Assembly: GCA_916610825.1 (NCBI GenBank)
Contig: OU744448.1
Span: forward strand, 19,571,032-19,635,031
DNA: 64,000 nucleotides
Source of the DNA: Haliclystus octoradiatus
Taxonomy: Eukaryota > Cnidaria > Staurozoa > Stauromedusae > Haliclystidae
Reading direction: 5' to 3'
Below the pieces are notes generated by a model, which searched no databases, was not told the origin of the DNA, and saw only the letters and a program-made list of their open reading frames with translations. Below are positions 13,401-28,400 of this stretch, piece by piece; positions within the stretch are counted from its first letter, which is position 1, and each line of letters starts with the position of its first letter. Both the position numbers and the translations under genes were made by a program.

Positions 13401-16400
13401 CTAGGACATAAAACACAAAATTAAAAGCGGATGGGGGTCTAATTTAGCCTAATCTTCAATTATCCCCAATTAAATCCCACATCATAGTAGCATGCAGTGA
13501 AAATATATTGTGTCCCTTGCGATTGGCTACATCTGCTGTGAGGTACGGGTGCCATGATAGGGCATGTGAACAATTGCTAGCTGGCTAGAAGAAATTATTA
13601 AATTCTCTAAAATCGACCAGCAAAAAATCATTTCAACTTCTGGAGGATGATTAGCAGGTGTGTTATAGATTGAATCAAATTAATGACAACTGAATTTCCT
13701 CAAAGGAAACATACATATTCCAATCTATATACCTTGCCATAGTGTGACAGCATTCTTTTCAGCTTGGAATGGAGCCACTAAAACACCAATGCCGTGGGCG
13801 TAAGCAACCAACGACGAGAGGCATTCAGACTAAACGTCAAACAGAAATGGAGTTAGAAATAGTGGAAGAGTCATGCTTGGCTTTGGAGGAACACCATTGT
13901 ACACACAATGGGATTAGAACTATGAGTAGAACTAACCTGCCGACTGGTTAAGCCACCAAACAGAGGCTTGTTGTTATGCGCCAGATAAGACTCTGATGGT
14001 GAGAAGTATCAAATAAATATAATAGAGAAATGTCCAATCATATGATGGAACATATTGCTACTATAGTCAGACGACGTTTTTAAAGAGGGTACTTTGACAG
14101 TCATAAGTGTGTTGAGCATAGAACATAGATTGTGGGCATCATTTGACAATCTCACAGGGTCATGCCAGCATCAAGCATTATTTTAACATGAATAATTTGA
14201 AAGGATCGAGTGAAGCATAGCCACTTGATACAACTACTGTATACAAAAATTACCTGAAGCTCAAAGTGGTTGAATATTTACCTATTGATTGGATTGTGTA
14301 AGAGCATGTTGCCCATGACATCGTTAAAAGGCGTGGGGCCGAGGGTTCAGCATGCGAATCGAAAATAATCTGTAAAACATATTAAAATTATGGTAAATTA
14401 GGCAAATCATATAATAGCGATCATGTTAGATATAGCACAATATTAAGAATTCAAACCGAATGAATAGAATGTGAGAATTGACGTAATAGGGAATCGATCG
14501 TTGATGTGTTGTCTTCTCTGAAAATGCAAAATATAACACATTGAAACACATTTAATCAATCAAATCAACAAAGAAGAAGCGAATATAGTGTTGTACATAT
14601 AGACAGATGATACACTACAGCAGAATTGGAAACAAGAAGATCTAATCACCTACTAGAAACAACTAAATATTTGTCTAGATCAATAAATAACACACACGAG
14701 GGAATTAAATGCAACTATCAGGGATCAAGAAACAATAATTGCAGGCAACAAACTATTAGGATATAACCCCTGCATTCTTAATGAGCCTTGTCAACTTTAA
14801 TATATAAACCTTCCCTTTATATGTCGCTAACGTTTATTGTGAATCGGCTTATGAATAATAGCATCATAACATAAAAGCAAAACCAACCGTTTTTCAAATA
14901 ATCTTCGAACCAGTGATCGCAATGAGCGTGTGAATCCGTGTGCAAAACTCCGATGAGAAAGAGGATGTTGAACTGTTTCGTGATGTACAATTTCTTTCTC
15001 GTGTTCTAATCTGGCTGCTTCGTCTACCAATAGGATGAAAGAGTCAAGATTGTCTGGGAGTGACGCCTGGTTAGAAAATGATGAATCATCATCGCTTTAG
15101 GAGAAAAGATAAAAAACATGATCGATATTTATTTCAAGAATTGAGAAAAATAATGAAGTAGAAAGTGATATTTACAGGTTTTGATTGAACATTGATCTTT
15201 TGAATTTTTTTTTGATTGATTGATTAAGATTTTAATAAGTATCATATTCAACTATAAGCTCAGTAGCGGCCAAGATAGATCCAAGGTGCATTTCCATACA
15301 TCAGTTATAAGGGGACGTGTCATCTTTAAGGGATGCCTTTTCCAGATTCTTGTAAAATTATAGGGTCTTAATTCTTGCCTGCTGTGAAATTTTACCATCT
15401 TCCCCAATTTCTGAAAATGGCACACCTCATCCAAAAATACTGAAGCCCCCCTTCCGGGTAGATCATGGTTTTGATATAGACAAACAGGAAATAAGATGGT
15501 TGAAGAGACTCTCTCATGCTTGTGAACTTACCTATGGTGTCCATCTGGATGCAGCAAGAGAGTCGGCAGCATAGGTAACGCACTGTTACACAATGAACCA
15601 CACATCGGACACAGGTATTCATTACGATCAATATCCAAAATGCGCCGATGACTAAAACTCAATGAACGACGGCCACTCAGGTACCTTTGCCAGCATTCAC
15701 CATGCATCACATGACCACAGCTATTGTTATGTGCGCAAAATGACATATCTGATGGTAAATACAATGGGTTATATTCACTGGTCTGTCTTTCTTGATTCTG
15801 AAGGTTTTTAGATGCTAATACCATTGATCGCTGTACTAATGCTGTTAGAACCATGGGCGGCCCATCAGCAGATACTTCTTGCTCTTCCTGGCATACAATG
15901 CAAGTAACTGTTTTCTGTATGGGTGATGGAAGAGTTTTGTTCTTGCCAACAGCAATTGGGACTGAGTTTAAGTCTTCAGGGTATAATTGAGTGTCGACAG
16001 CCATTGGAGACGAGCTGAAAAAGTATGAGAGTCTTATAGTCTATTTTATTTTTATTTATAATGCTATGGACAATGAAATGCTTTAACCGCCCAAGTGGGA
16101 GTGGTCACCAATAAATTAATGATACATGTTTGTAACAAATTCTCAGCTGAACGTTTGAAGTTTTGCTTACATGTAAGCATAATTTTACATGTAACTAGAA
16201 ACTAGAACATTAAAACAGCAGTAGAGTATCCAAAGTGTACTCCATTCTTAATCTTCCTTGATTACTGATCTATTCGGATTTATACAGTCATCCACAACTG
16301 TCATTGTTAGTATGTTCTATTCGATAACCATAAGCACAAATATAATACGTCATTTGAACAATAATTGATATAATACATAAATTTTGTTTTTAAGGCTGGA

Positions 16401-19400
16401 TGTATTCTGTATACCACAAACCTAAATGTAATGTAGACGGTGTCGCCCTACCGAAGGCACCCATACCACTCCTCTATTTCTAGATGAGTGGCTTTTTCGC
16501 TGAGAGCAATGATTTTAAACGCTCTTGGTTGATCTCAGCCGCGACACTGCAGATCAATTTCAACAGATTTCATGGCAGATAGATCTCGATTGTCAATACG
16601 CAACGATGCGCCGCAGCTACTCACAATGCAATTCCCGCTGGACCATTCCATCCGCCATCCTCAGATGATGTTTCAGATAAAGTCAAGGCTGAGTTGACCT
16701 TAGGGGGATTTGGACCACAGTCGATCAGATATGATCCGATCTGAAGTTCGGTTGCTCTGCCATCTGAGCTAATCTTCCTCATCAACCAACCTACATCAAG
16801 CCCACTCCCATCGAGATCAAACATTGATAGTTTGTCTGTGAGTAGCATAATGTCTCTAATCTTTTAAATATCAACATTTTTACAAAATAGCAACACTGGT
16901 TATAAATTTGCATTCACCTTGGCTTCTGTTGGATATTTACAAAATGTGGATTACTCTCAATGAAAGCCTTTTGCATTGCAGACATTTGTGCCATGACAAG
17001 TTCACGTTTCTCTTGTGCCAATCGACGGCGCCTTTGTTTTTCCAATCCAGCATCTTCTGCGTTAGAAGATTGTTTCCTTTTAGGAGTAGATATCTCACGT
17101 GTTGTTGAGGCATCCTGATTCACAGTCAGTGCATTGGAGATAAACTAGGAACAATATATCAAGAACATTGATTGGAATCTATTCTACATGGCAAGAATGA
17201 GCAGAGAGACTGATAAAAAAGTTAAACGATAAAAAATGTTCTCTTGATAAAATTAATAAAATTCTAATAAATATTTTAGATTTACTTACCGATAATGTCC
17301 AATTAAGAAGATCAGAGTATTCTCTTGATGTTTGTTGGTTTTGTAATTCATGCATCAAATCCATGATAGAAACTTTTGATTCTAAAAAGAATGGAATCAA
17401 ATGACACACTGAATAACACAATACCTTTTGTAATATATAGCAATCTATTCTAAGCTCTTGGGATATCAACTAAATCAATTCTACTCAATTATTCTGGATG
17501 TGGTGATTGGTTGATGGTAACAGCATATACCCGGACATCTGTTGTCAAGCTTACAAACTAAAATTATGATCTAGCTGTTGCATGTATCCGGTCATACAGA
17601 TCATAGATTTCATCCTCCCTTGCCAAAATATTCACTGAGTGGATGAACTGTTCACGATTGCCTTATAAACAGTTCATGAACGCTAAATGCTCATGAAAAT
17701 TGGATCATTTAACATCCATGATATGTTTTAAATACAAACTAGAATCCTACCATCGTGTGTGTACTTTGCTTCATGTAATAAACTAGCAAATGGACTTGAG
17801 TGCGGTTGAGGACGTCTTTGTTCTTCATAAATACCATAACTGATAAGGTACATTACCTAAATTTAGAAACACAAAGGATAAAAAATTATATAAATCTAAC
17901 TATAATAATAATAATAATATAATAATAATCATAGTGGGATTGTTCCACGCCAGTTCTTGGTATAGTGCTCAATGAAAATCATCAGAGCATTTATAGAATA
18001 AGAGCCACAAATGAAACATGCTAAATTGCGCATGATCACGTTCTAGTGTGAAACTTGAAGTAATGTTTTGTTTGTTATGAATGGCAACTTTTTTTAGAAT
18101 ATCAATATAAACTTGGAAGTTCCCTGACTGGCATATTTAGGATCTACAGGGATGTTGTAATCAGGGGAATTAAGTTGTCACTATCAAGTATAGCCAATGA
18201 GGTTATTGAAAGTAAGTTGCAATGGGCGCACAGCAACATCAGGTCTGGTAACTCTAAAGGTGTCAGTGTAGACAACATAAAATTATATCATAGTTGATCC
18301 AGAAGCAGAACTTTATTATGCTCATGCAAACAATTATGGAATCATGTAATATATCATGTAATATATAATATATCATAGTATCATGGAATACATGTACAAT
18401 GAAACCTGTATATTACAGGCAGCTATGAGAGCTGGATAAATTGACCACTATACACAGGTGACCTATATATACAGGGATGAGTGAATAGATTATATTTTGG
18501 TCATTGCTACAGAATGACCACTAGGTGGGCGCTGTATAGATGTGATTGTTATAGCATGTTTGACTGCATGCTATCATTAATATTTGAATGTTGGATATCA
18601 TAATATTACAAAGGAAGTAACCCTGAGACTGAACTCACGGTTACAGAACTATCAAGTTACAGTAAAAACTTACTTCTTCAATGACTGTATCAGATATTGT
18701 GTCACATTTTTTCTGCAATGCTTTTTGCAGAGTCGCAGCAATCAATTCTCCAAATTTCGAGCAAATCAACAAATTGTTTACATCAGCAAATAATGGTGTA
18801 AATACCGGAGGTGTGGGCGGAGAAATTACTAAAGATAACAAAAATAATATTTCAAATATAATTCACAAGATATGCGTACAATCCTTAAGGTATATCCGGT
18901 GGTTCATAGAGCAAAGCTTTTATTAGCAAAATTGTCAACAGTCATTCTACTAGATACACATATGAAACTACTGATGCTAATAGATTAGACAGTACTCATA
19001 CAATTATACCAATATTGAAACACAAACAATTCTGAAGTGCAACATCAGACAAATGATCAACGTACCCACAGGTGAATTGTCTTTCTTGCTTATTTTTCTC
19101 CATACATCTAAAATCTAAAACAAAAATTGTAATTATTCACCTAGAATCTCTAATATGCTTACATAGAGATAGAAAACTTGTAATGTATTGCAATGTATAA
19201 AATAGTATTTTCTATTGAATAAAACCTGTATATAAAGGCCACCTGTCTATAATGGTCAACTTGTGTACCTCTAGTAGCTGGCTGTTATATACAGGTTTCA
19301 CTGTATTATCCAAAGTTAAAGCTTTACAGCATCGAACATTAGGAACTATCTGCATTTTATTAGTTAAGATCATAATGGAGTTCGAAATCTCGATTAATAA

Positions 19401-22400
19401 TACTAGTTGAATAGTTCCTACCTTAGATTGTTCATTCCTTGAATAATGATAGAAGAACTGTGCACATTGAGAATAATATTCTTGTTTCAGCTCGTACATC
19501 CCAGTTCCAGTTTCCCCAGGTTTACTATAAAAAATAATGAAGTATTAAAGCAGTAGTAATGACAATTACAGTATCAGTTTTGATAGTGCTGCAGTGTGAT
19601 CCGATATTTTGCAAAGAATACTAATAATTTATATTATTTATTTTATGTAGAATCGATTTATGAAAGGGTTACCACACGGCTGTCGTGTGGTAACCCTTTA
19701 ATCAAGCAACTGTCTGATATACAATATCTGGCAAAAGGTTTAGCCTTCCGGAATCATTTTCAACTTCTTTATCTACATTTTTGCTGTGGCTTGGCCTATA
19801 AATCAGAAACATATCAATTTTCTTTTGAAATTTCCTCTAGCCTCCCGCCATCTACAATTCCAGGATCCCTACCTTTGTCGGGCAATGTTGCATTGTTGAT
19901 GTATGATTGGAACATATGAATCACCACTCAAAGTAATAAGTACAATTTCTAGTATGTTCCATATGGATTTAAGTCAATGGCTCTGGCAAAGACTTACCGG
20001 AAATCAGCAACAATTGAAAGAACACCATCAAGTTGAGATTCAAACGTGCAATTTTCAATCTAAAGATTCAAAAAATATTTAATAAATACAAACAAACGAT
20101 GTATAACAGGAAAGTCTATATGCGAAAATAGAAAATGATTTTAAGGTGACTTACATCATCAGGCTCTTTGCATGGTAGATTCTTAACTAATTCACTACGC
20201 GAACAGGGACCCAATGCAAGGCGATGAACTACCTCTCTTTTTAAAATATCTTCCGATGATACAACACCAATACCAACAATAAATCTTTCAGCTGAGAAGA
20301 AAAGAACAAGATTTGCCTTAAACATACATAAAACTACATGTATTAAGCATATGTCTATTTTGAGAAACAGAGACAGAAATAGAGAGAGAACAGGTTTTAC
20401 ATTATATTTCTAGTTAAGAATTAATTTACAATAATCTATTGACATTTGGGGATCTATATACGACTATAACACACTAAACAATACCGTGTGTTTTATTTGT
20501 CGGTACTATAAGAAGTCGAATTTAAGAACCTCTCAATTAAAAGAGAGAAATGTGCGAACTTTAATCAAGATCATACAAATGCTCAATGGTAGTTACATTG
20601 TCTCATCTGTAAAAATATTGAGTAGGTACTTGCATTAGTATAAGTCAAAATTCCTGATTTAATTAACAAAACGATTATGCACTGGTTTTGATCTGTGGCA
20701 AGTTGTGTGGGATTAAGTGGGTAGGAAGAACAAGTTTGATGACAACTCTTGTGAAAAAATCCATAAGCTCATGAACAGTTCATGAATATGTTTTGTAGAT
20801 TCATTAACACTTCATGAATGAACACTTCATGAACCAGTTTTGAAGTTGTTTATAAATCTGAAATCGCCTGAAAGTTCATGAACTTTTGGGAAATTTAATG
20901 TTCATGAACTCAGGAACTTTCTTCGCATGGGAATGGCTTGATGCTAAGAAGCATGGTGCCCTTGCAGAAGTTGTTATGTATGAAACTGCATATAAGAATC
21001 CGGATAATGTCAACAATATAAAATCTTAAAGACTTTTCAATACAGCCAAATTCACCATACAACACATGACAGCTAGTTGAAGCATAATAACGATCAAGCT
21101 GCACTGGTACAATTCATTCTGAACATACAGTCTTACCTACAACAGCAATGACAGTCATGAAGAACTCTTTGACGAGGGATGATAAGAAACGATGCTGATC
21201 CTGAAAGAAAATTAAATTTCAATGTGTCACAATGTATCCATTATTGATACAAGAACAAAACAAGGCGTAAACGTAATCTAATAGTAGTAATTCATTGTCA
21301 TAAATCCTGGAAAAACTATTTAAGTTTATTTTGAAATGTTTAATAAATTGACTAAAAAATGTCTGAAATAAGACAGATTTTAGGTTTCAAATGTGATCAC
21401 CGGAGATACTTCAGATTGAAAACGTAAGAAATGTGATAAAACCCTTTAAGTTTTTGATGGATTTATTACGCTGACATACAAATGTAACTGTACAGATTAG
21501 TATACCTATGTATATTGATACCAATGATCAATCCACAAAGTTAAAAGCCAAGCAATGTATACCACACTCACCTCACTTAATTTGCTCTCGTCAAATGTTG
21601 AGCTAAAGCAATAAAGAAGTAAATTATGATTATGATTATACGTTAACTTTAAACATTACAATTTCATAGTAGCCCAAACAAAGACAAGGAACAAGACCAA
21701 CGTAACACAATGTGATAACCAAATATAAATGTATTTATAAAGGCATTGAATGACAGGGACAGGCACAAATCTTAACAGGATTTGGGGTCTGTCAAGGCTT
21801 ATATTACAGAGCTAATAGCATTATAACAATACCTTGTCCAGTCAGTAAGACCATATCGGTCTATCACAATATTAATCCAATGATTGGCTTCAAGCAGAGT
21901 TGCGGCAGCCTAAATTACAAAGCAGTCAAAAAATATTAACATATAGTGGTATTAACTATCTAGCAGTAGTGGTGCACCTAATCAGGTATTTGATTAAGCA
22001 ATATAATTTTAACATGTGGTTCTCTTCTTGATCATTATAAATCGTTACACAGGTGAATGCTGCACATCACAAAAAAGGTTTACTCAAATTATGTGGACTT
22101 TTCACTGACCTGAAGGAGCATAATATCACGATCATACATTTCGGATGAACATCTGACATTTTGATAATAGGCAACCTTGAAACAAGATAAAAAATATTTC
22201 AGTTACCAGAAGTAGAAGGAAACGTAAATGTTCTGCAATTGCCAGTTCAATTACCTAGTTGAAACATCAGAGCAGCCCACATGTCCAAGCATGAACCTAA
22301 CATTAGGCTACCCTGGCAATATTCCTCAATTCAACAGATATAACAATAAATATAGGCCTACAGTGAAACCTGTATATCCATTTAGAAGGTCAGACTACAT

Positions 22401-25400
22401 TGACCACTATAGACAGATCAGATGGCCTTTATATACAGGGTTGAGCCAATCGAGCAATGATTTTTGTGTATTATTGGCGTTACGACTATAGACATGTGGA
22501 AGCTATATAAACGTGGCGACCTGCCATAGCATGTTTGACAGTATAACAAAATTAACATTGAGATAGTTTATTTGGATACATAAACGATTGTTACAAAGTA
22601 AAATTTACAGGTCATTATGTGTTCTAAGGGTTAATTGTATTTGAAAATGAAATTGTTTAATGATAACTTGTTCATGTTATTGTTATTGTTTATATGTTGC
22701 TATGCAGTTACCCAGACAAGATTTGGCTTCCGCACGATTGCAAAATCCGTAAAACTTGTTCAATAAGGTTGGACCCTGACAGCCAAAACGCTACTTTCCA
22801 CGGTTGGTGGTGCTTGTAGGCAGAGTAAATAAATCCGTGCAGCCGTTTCTTGTCTCGTATCCATGTTCGATTGGTTTGAAGAACTGGTTCAGCGTTTCAC
22901 AGAATTTGTAAAGGCTGGAGTCATATGCAATTGAGACAGTTTGGTAGGAGACGTGTTGTTATATGGTCATTCAATTTAATTGCTTTAATAGTATACCTAT
23001 GTTACCCAGGTTCTCTTCTTTGCTATTAGCTTCGCTGGCCAATGGATGAAACATCTCTGAAGTTTCATAAGGTTAGATGTGAAACAAGAAGACCGGACAG
23101 GGAGACCATACAGAGTAGGGTTGATTATGGTTGATCCAATGGCTGTCTTCATTATTTCTTGAGGCAGGGCATGTATAGTCTTGCTAACCCTTCCGCTTGC
23201 AGTTCGCATGATATTTGAAATGTGTTTTTGAAGGACAGATGATCATCAAATTCGACGCCTAGGTTGTGTGTGGAGGAGCAAGGAATTAAGTGTCCTCATT
23301 TATCAATATTCTAGGTAGGCTGGCATTCAAAATTCGCTGTCCAATAGGGAGAAATTGTGTCGTTTTAATGTTGAGTCTCAGATAGTTATGTGAGCACCAT
23401 TGTGATATATTGTGCAGATCTATTTGGATGGAATTTTGAATATGGATTGGTTCGCAGGAAGATTTTGGGTTAAACATACACAATCACTGGGTATCATCAG
23501 CAAATTAAATTGTTTAAGCATGCTTGATAATTGTTGGCAGGTCATTCGTGTATATGAGAAATAGCAACGGACCAAGAATGGACCCTCGTGGGACACCAGT
23601 GATAAGATAAGACTCGGATGAATCACTGCCATTTGCTCTCATGATTTGTGAACGTCCAGTAAGACATGATATGAAAAAATTGATTGCTGCATTACAAAGG
23701 CTTTAGTTTTTTAATTTGCTTAACATGAGGGTGTGATTTACATTATCGGAAGCTTTAGAAAGGTCTAACAATGATATTTGGCAATTATCCATGGTTTTTA
23801 GGATGCGGTTAGTCACTGTAAGAAGGGCAGTTAATGTTGATCGACTACGACAATATTCACTAGGCATTTGAATCAGAGTATAATAAGACATACCGATAAA
23901 GCAGTACTGAGCAGTACTGAGGAACGCTAATGGCCAGAAACATGTACATGTCTGTTGCTATCTGTTGCTATGTATGTCTCAATTGCGCATGCGCAATTTT
24001 GAGCACTATCGACTCGGGATGTGTCTATACTATTTGCGATATGCATTGCTCACTACTTCGGTAGTTTGAGCACTCTGGTATGGCACAGATGTTTTTTTCA
24101 TGTGATGAATTTTTTCACCACGTTAACTAACTCATCCTGACCTAGGTATATTCCGAAGTCAACTTGTCTGCTGCTACATACCGGCATATAAATATACAAT
24201 TTAAAATTATATTTGGCAGCCTATAGTGCTATTCAGTGGCTAAGTGTCTAACAAAATTTAATCCTTCTTGAACCCATGAACGAACATCTTTAATTTTAAC
24301 ATTTTTACTTTTCTGGATATTTTGTTGAGATTTGGCAGTTCTGAGATCTAGAATGAAGGATGTTTTGATGTGATATGATTTGAGCCCTTGATGCCAGTAC
24401 AACCAGAATGTTGACTTCCTTAACTTACCTGATTCAGTAGTGAAAAACCATTTCTTGTCCACATACCAGCTGACACTTGTGCAGCCAACACTAAACTTCG
24501 TAGTGGATATTCTACCAGAAGGAGTTTCTGTTCAACCTGTGAATTACCACAACATTAACATTAACATCCATCTTATAATTCTCTCAAATCGAGACAAATG
24601 GAGAAAAGATGAAAAGTGCGGCGTGTTAGCCAATTACATTTAGTCGTTTTATGAATCAATACGAACAGTGAATACTAGCCTACTTACATTGCCACTTAGT
24701 CCAAGAAGTTCTTGTATGTCAATATTATATCGTAAAGCTGATGGAATCAGACCTTGGGTAAAATTCACAAAATGAATATTAGATGTGTAACAAGGTGAAA
24801 GCAACAAGATATTTATAACATCCAATAGAATCGTCACATGATGATATTTTCTTTGGATTGAATGACTCACCAGCAATGAATCGACTGAGCGCCATGTGGA
24901 CAGATACATATTCAGCCGAAATGTCAAATTTTGCTCTCATGGCACACCCTGCAGAATATTGATAGCATACAGTCAAACCTGTTATAATGATCACCTCTAT
25001 ACAGCATCCACCTGTCTATAGTGGTCACTCTTGCAATGTCTAAAATAGTATCTTCTATTGAATCAACCCTGTATATAAAGACCACCTGCACATAGTGGTC
25101 AATTTATTGACCTCTAATAGCTGGGTGTTATCTAGTTTTCATTGTAGCAATGGAATAAATTTTATGATATGAAAATATCAAGGGTCATATTTGTCCTTCC
25201 TATCTTCCACTATTGTGAAATAAATTTCATGACTTCATGAACGTGAACTTGGTGTTCATGAACTTTTGAGCACCATTTTATATTGGTTGATTTTTCAGTT
25301 TTATGTATTCTATTATTGATAACCGATAACCTATTGATGAATTTTTGACTGATGTTTGTCTCTAATATAGTAGCAGGATAATCCTTAGGAGTACGAAAGA

Positions 25401-28400
25401 ACAAAATATTCTTACCAGGATGAAATTCATACATAATATTTTTTTCTCCTAATCCTTGTAACAGGCTCATGGCCTTCAATGCAGTCTTTATCAAGACAAA
25501 TTGCTATGGAAGAAGAACAACCAAAATATCAACAAAATAGATAATACAAATAAACAGAACGCTTTTGAGATTTTAAAACTGCAAGATGCTTTCATCACCC
25601 TGTTTTCTTCAAAATCTAAATTGCATTACCAAACTACCTGGCTATAGTTCTGATACAATCAAACATATTTACTTACTAGAGATACTTGGCAACAAGCAGG
25701 AAACAAATACAAAATTGAAAAAAAAACACACTGGAAATGACACAAACGCTTCAAGTTTGACCTTTTACGAAACGGTACAGCTCACTATTAAAGTATGGAA
25801 TATAATCCAAGAGAAGATTTGAGGCGTATTGATAAGGCTACTTTGAATTTGGTATGAATGGATCAGCCCAACAATATGTTAATCACAATAATAAAATAAA
25901 TATATTCCCAACATCTAAGGTCTAGATATTACAAGCCATACATTCAGGTGTAGAATTATTTTTAATGGTTAGTGAAAGTATGACACATATAGCTATAAGG
26001 ACTTGGATATTGTGAATATAGTTATTCTATTATTGTGGTACTTACATCACTAGCACACCACGAAAGAACAGCTTCCAATGTAGGCATCAGCCACAGTTGA
26101 AGAAAGTAGCCATCTTGCCAATATGGCTCATACTCAATATGTGATCGTAATCGTCTCTTTACAGGATCCATATTCTAATCAATATTAAAAAATCAATTAA
26201 AAGATAACAAATAATATCTTGATAGATGAAGAGAATTGAACAGTCGAAAGTTGGAAAATAAAACATGCCCAAATTATAACTTACTTGCATAGATTTCAAT
26301 AACACAAGATAAATATCCATTGCTTCAAGAAAAGAACGTCGTAATGCATCATTCCATTCATTAGGGGGTTGATTCAGCAAATATCTAACAAATGAAAACA
26401 TCATATGTTAGAATTTGATAGATTTAAAAACTAGAGCATTAATACTGTAATACTCTACGAACTGTTAATGAAAGCCAATAATGAGACGCAGAAAATATAA
26501 AAATATTACATTATTATATTTTTAAATAATATTTTTATTTCATCATTATTTTTATTTCATCATTTAATTCAAAGATTGGTAGAGTGACTATTATACAAAG
26601 GTGTCCATATAGTAGAGCTTACATTTATAGCATGTTCGAATGTCTTTTGCAATTGCAATATCATATTTTATTAGATTAAAAAGTCTCTCTACAGAACAGG
26701 CATAATAGAAGAATAAAGAATATCAAGTTGTTCTGGTAACACAATATTATAAATTACAATTTTGGCAAATACCCATTATTCATTAAGAAAATTAGGGACA
26801 TACTGAAAGGGGATGCAGCCTGACCATTACATGATCATCTTAGACGATAGTTTCATACCCGTATTATCACACATCATTAGTGGTAGTTTGTAGATCACAT
26901 GTATGAACAATCGTTAACAAGAGACAATTGTCTTCTTACAAGTATCTTGTAGGGATCTTTAGAATCTTGTTAGCAATTGCTCACACATTCAAACATGAAA
27001 TATTATTACCATCACATGATAGCAAGTATGATTTGAATTTTATGCTTATGATATTGATTCTACATATTCCATACTCTCAATCCCCTACTCTTCTGCTTAA
27101 TTTGTGGTAGGCAAATTCTCCTTACAGCCACTGGCACGTTACTTGTCATAAGTTCTGTTTAACCCCCAAGTGGAAAATAGATTCTATACCACATCAGAAA
27201 TACCTCAAATCATGTAAAATGTAATATGTCCTTTTAAGGAGTTTTCCATTTGACGATTGCAATGCTTGTAGATTAATATAGCCCTCAGCTAGGAAGAATA
27301 AATAAAAAAATACAACTATACATTGCATCCAACATCAAAATGAAAATCAATTATCTATGATACAATAATTTCATTATCAACTTGTCAAAATTTTCTTTGC
27401 AAGAAACATTTTAGGTAATTAAATGGCCCCAAATTTCATGAACTGTTCATGAACCATTGATGAAAAAAATTTATGAAAATATGAATTCTTCATGAAAAAA
27501 ATTAATAAAGATTGGGCCATTTAAGGTTTGGACTGTTCATGAACTGTTCATGAAAAAGTTTATGAAAATTGGGCTATTTAAGCTTCGCCTCCTTAAATCA
27601 ATCCAGCAATGCAGTGACTGATTGTTAGTCTCATATAAAATCAAAACATTTTCAACTGAAGTCTTTACTGAGCAATCGGTTTCAAACTTGTACTTGATAA
27701 TGAAATGAAAATTTTAGTTAGAAAGTTGATAACGATTTGGACAAAGACATAAATCATTCAAGTAGCCAATTATTAACCACATAATATGAATGTAGAAGTA
27801 TTGTGAAATTCTATGAAATTTGTTATTTGTAAATGAAGACACACATATCAACTATGCAATATTGATGTGGATAACTCACCAGAAACTGATGGTTTAATAT
27901 GCTCAACAAAACATTCAATGACATGCTTCAAAAGACAATGTTCTGTCATCAACATCCTTGCCTTGATAGCAAAACAAGAAAAACACATAAATATTACAAA
28001 ACACATATGAATATACTGAAAGAGTAACATGATAGAATCAATTCTATTATAAAACATATTTTCTAATATCAGTAACTAAGTTTTGAAACTCTATAGCTAT
28101 TTAATGCTCAAATCTTTCTTAATTTTTTTAATAAATGCTGTGCAATGCATATGATTGGAAAATTTAACTTGTCCTTGCAGCTGACTGTGTAACACTGTAA
28201 TTGAAAGTACTCAAGATCTCCAACAGTGATATACAGTATCTACATCAGGGCTGTGAGTAATCGTTATTAAAGTAAGTGATTACTGTAATTAATTACTATG
28301 ATTATTATTAGATGATTATTAGATGATACTGACATAGCAATTACATACTAGATACATCAAATCCTTCATTAATTAATAGTCCGCATAGTTAAAAAAATTG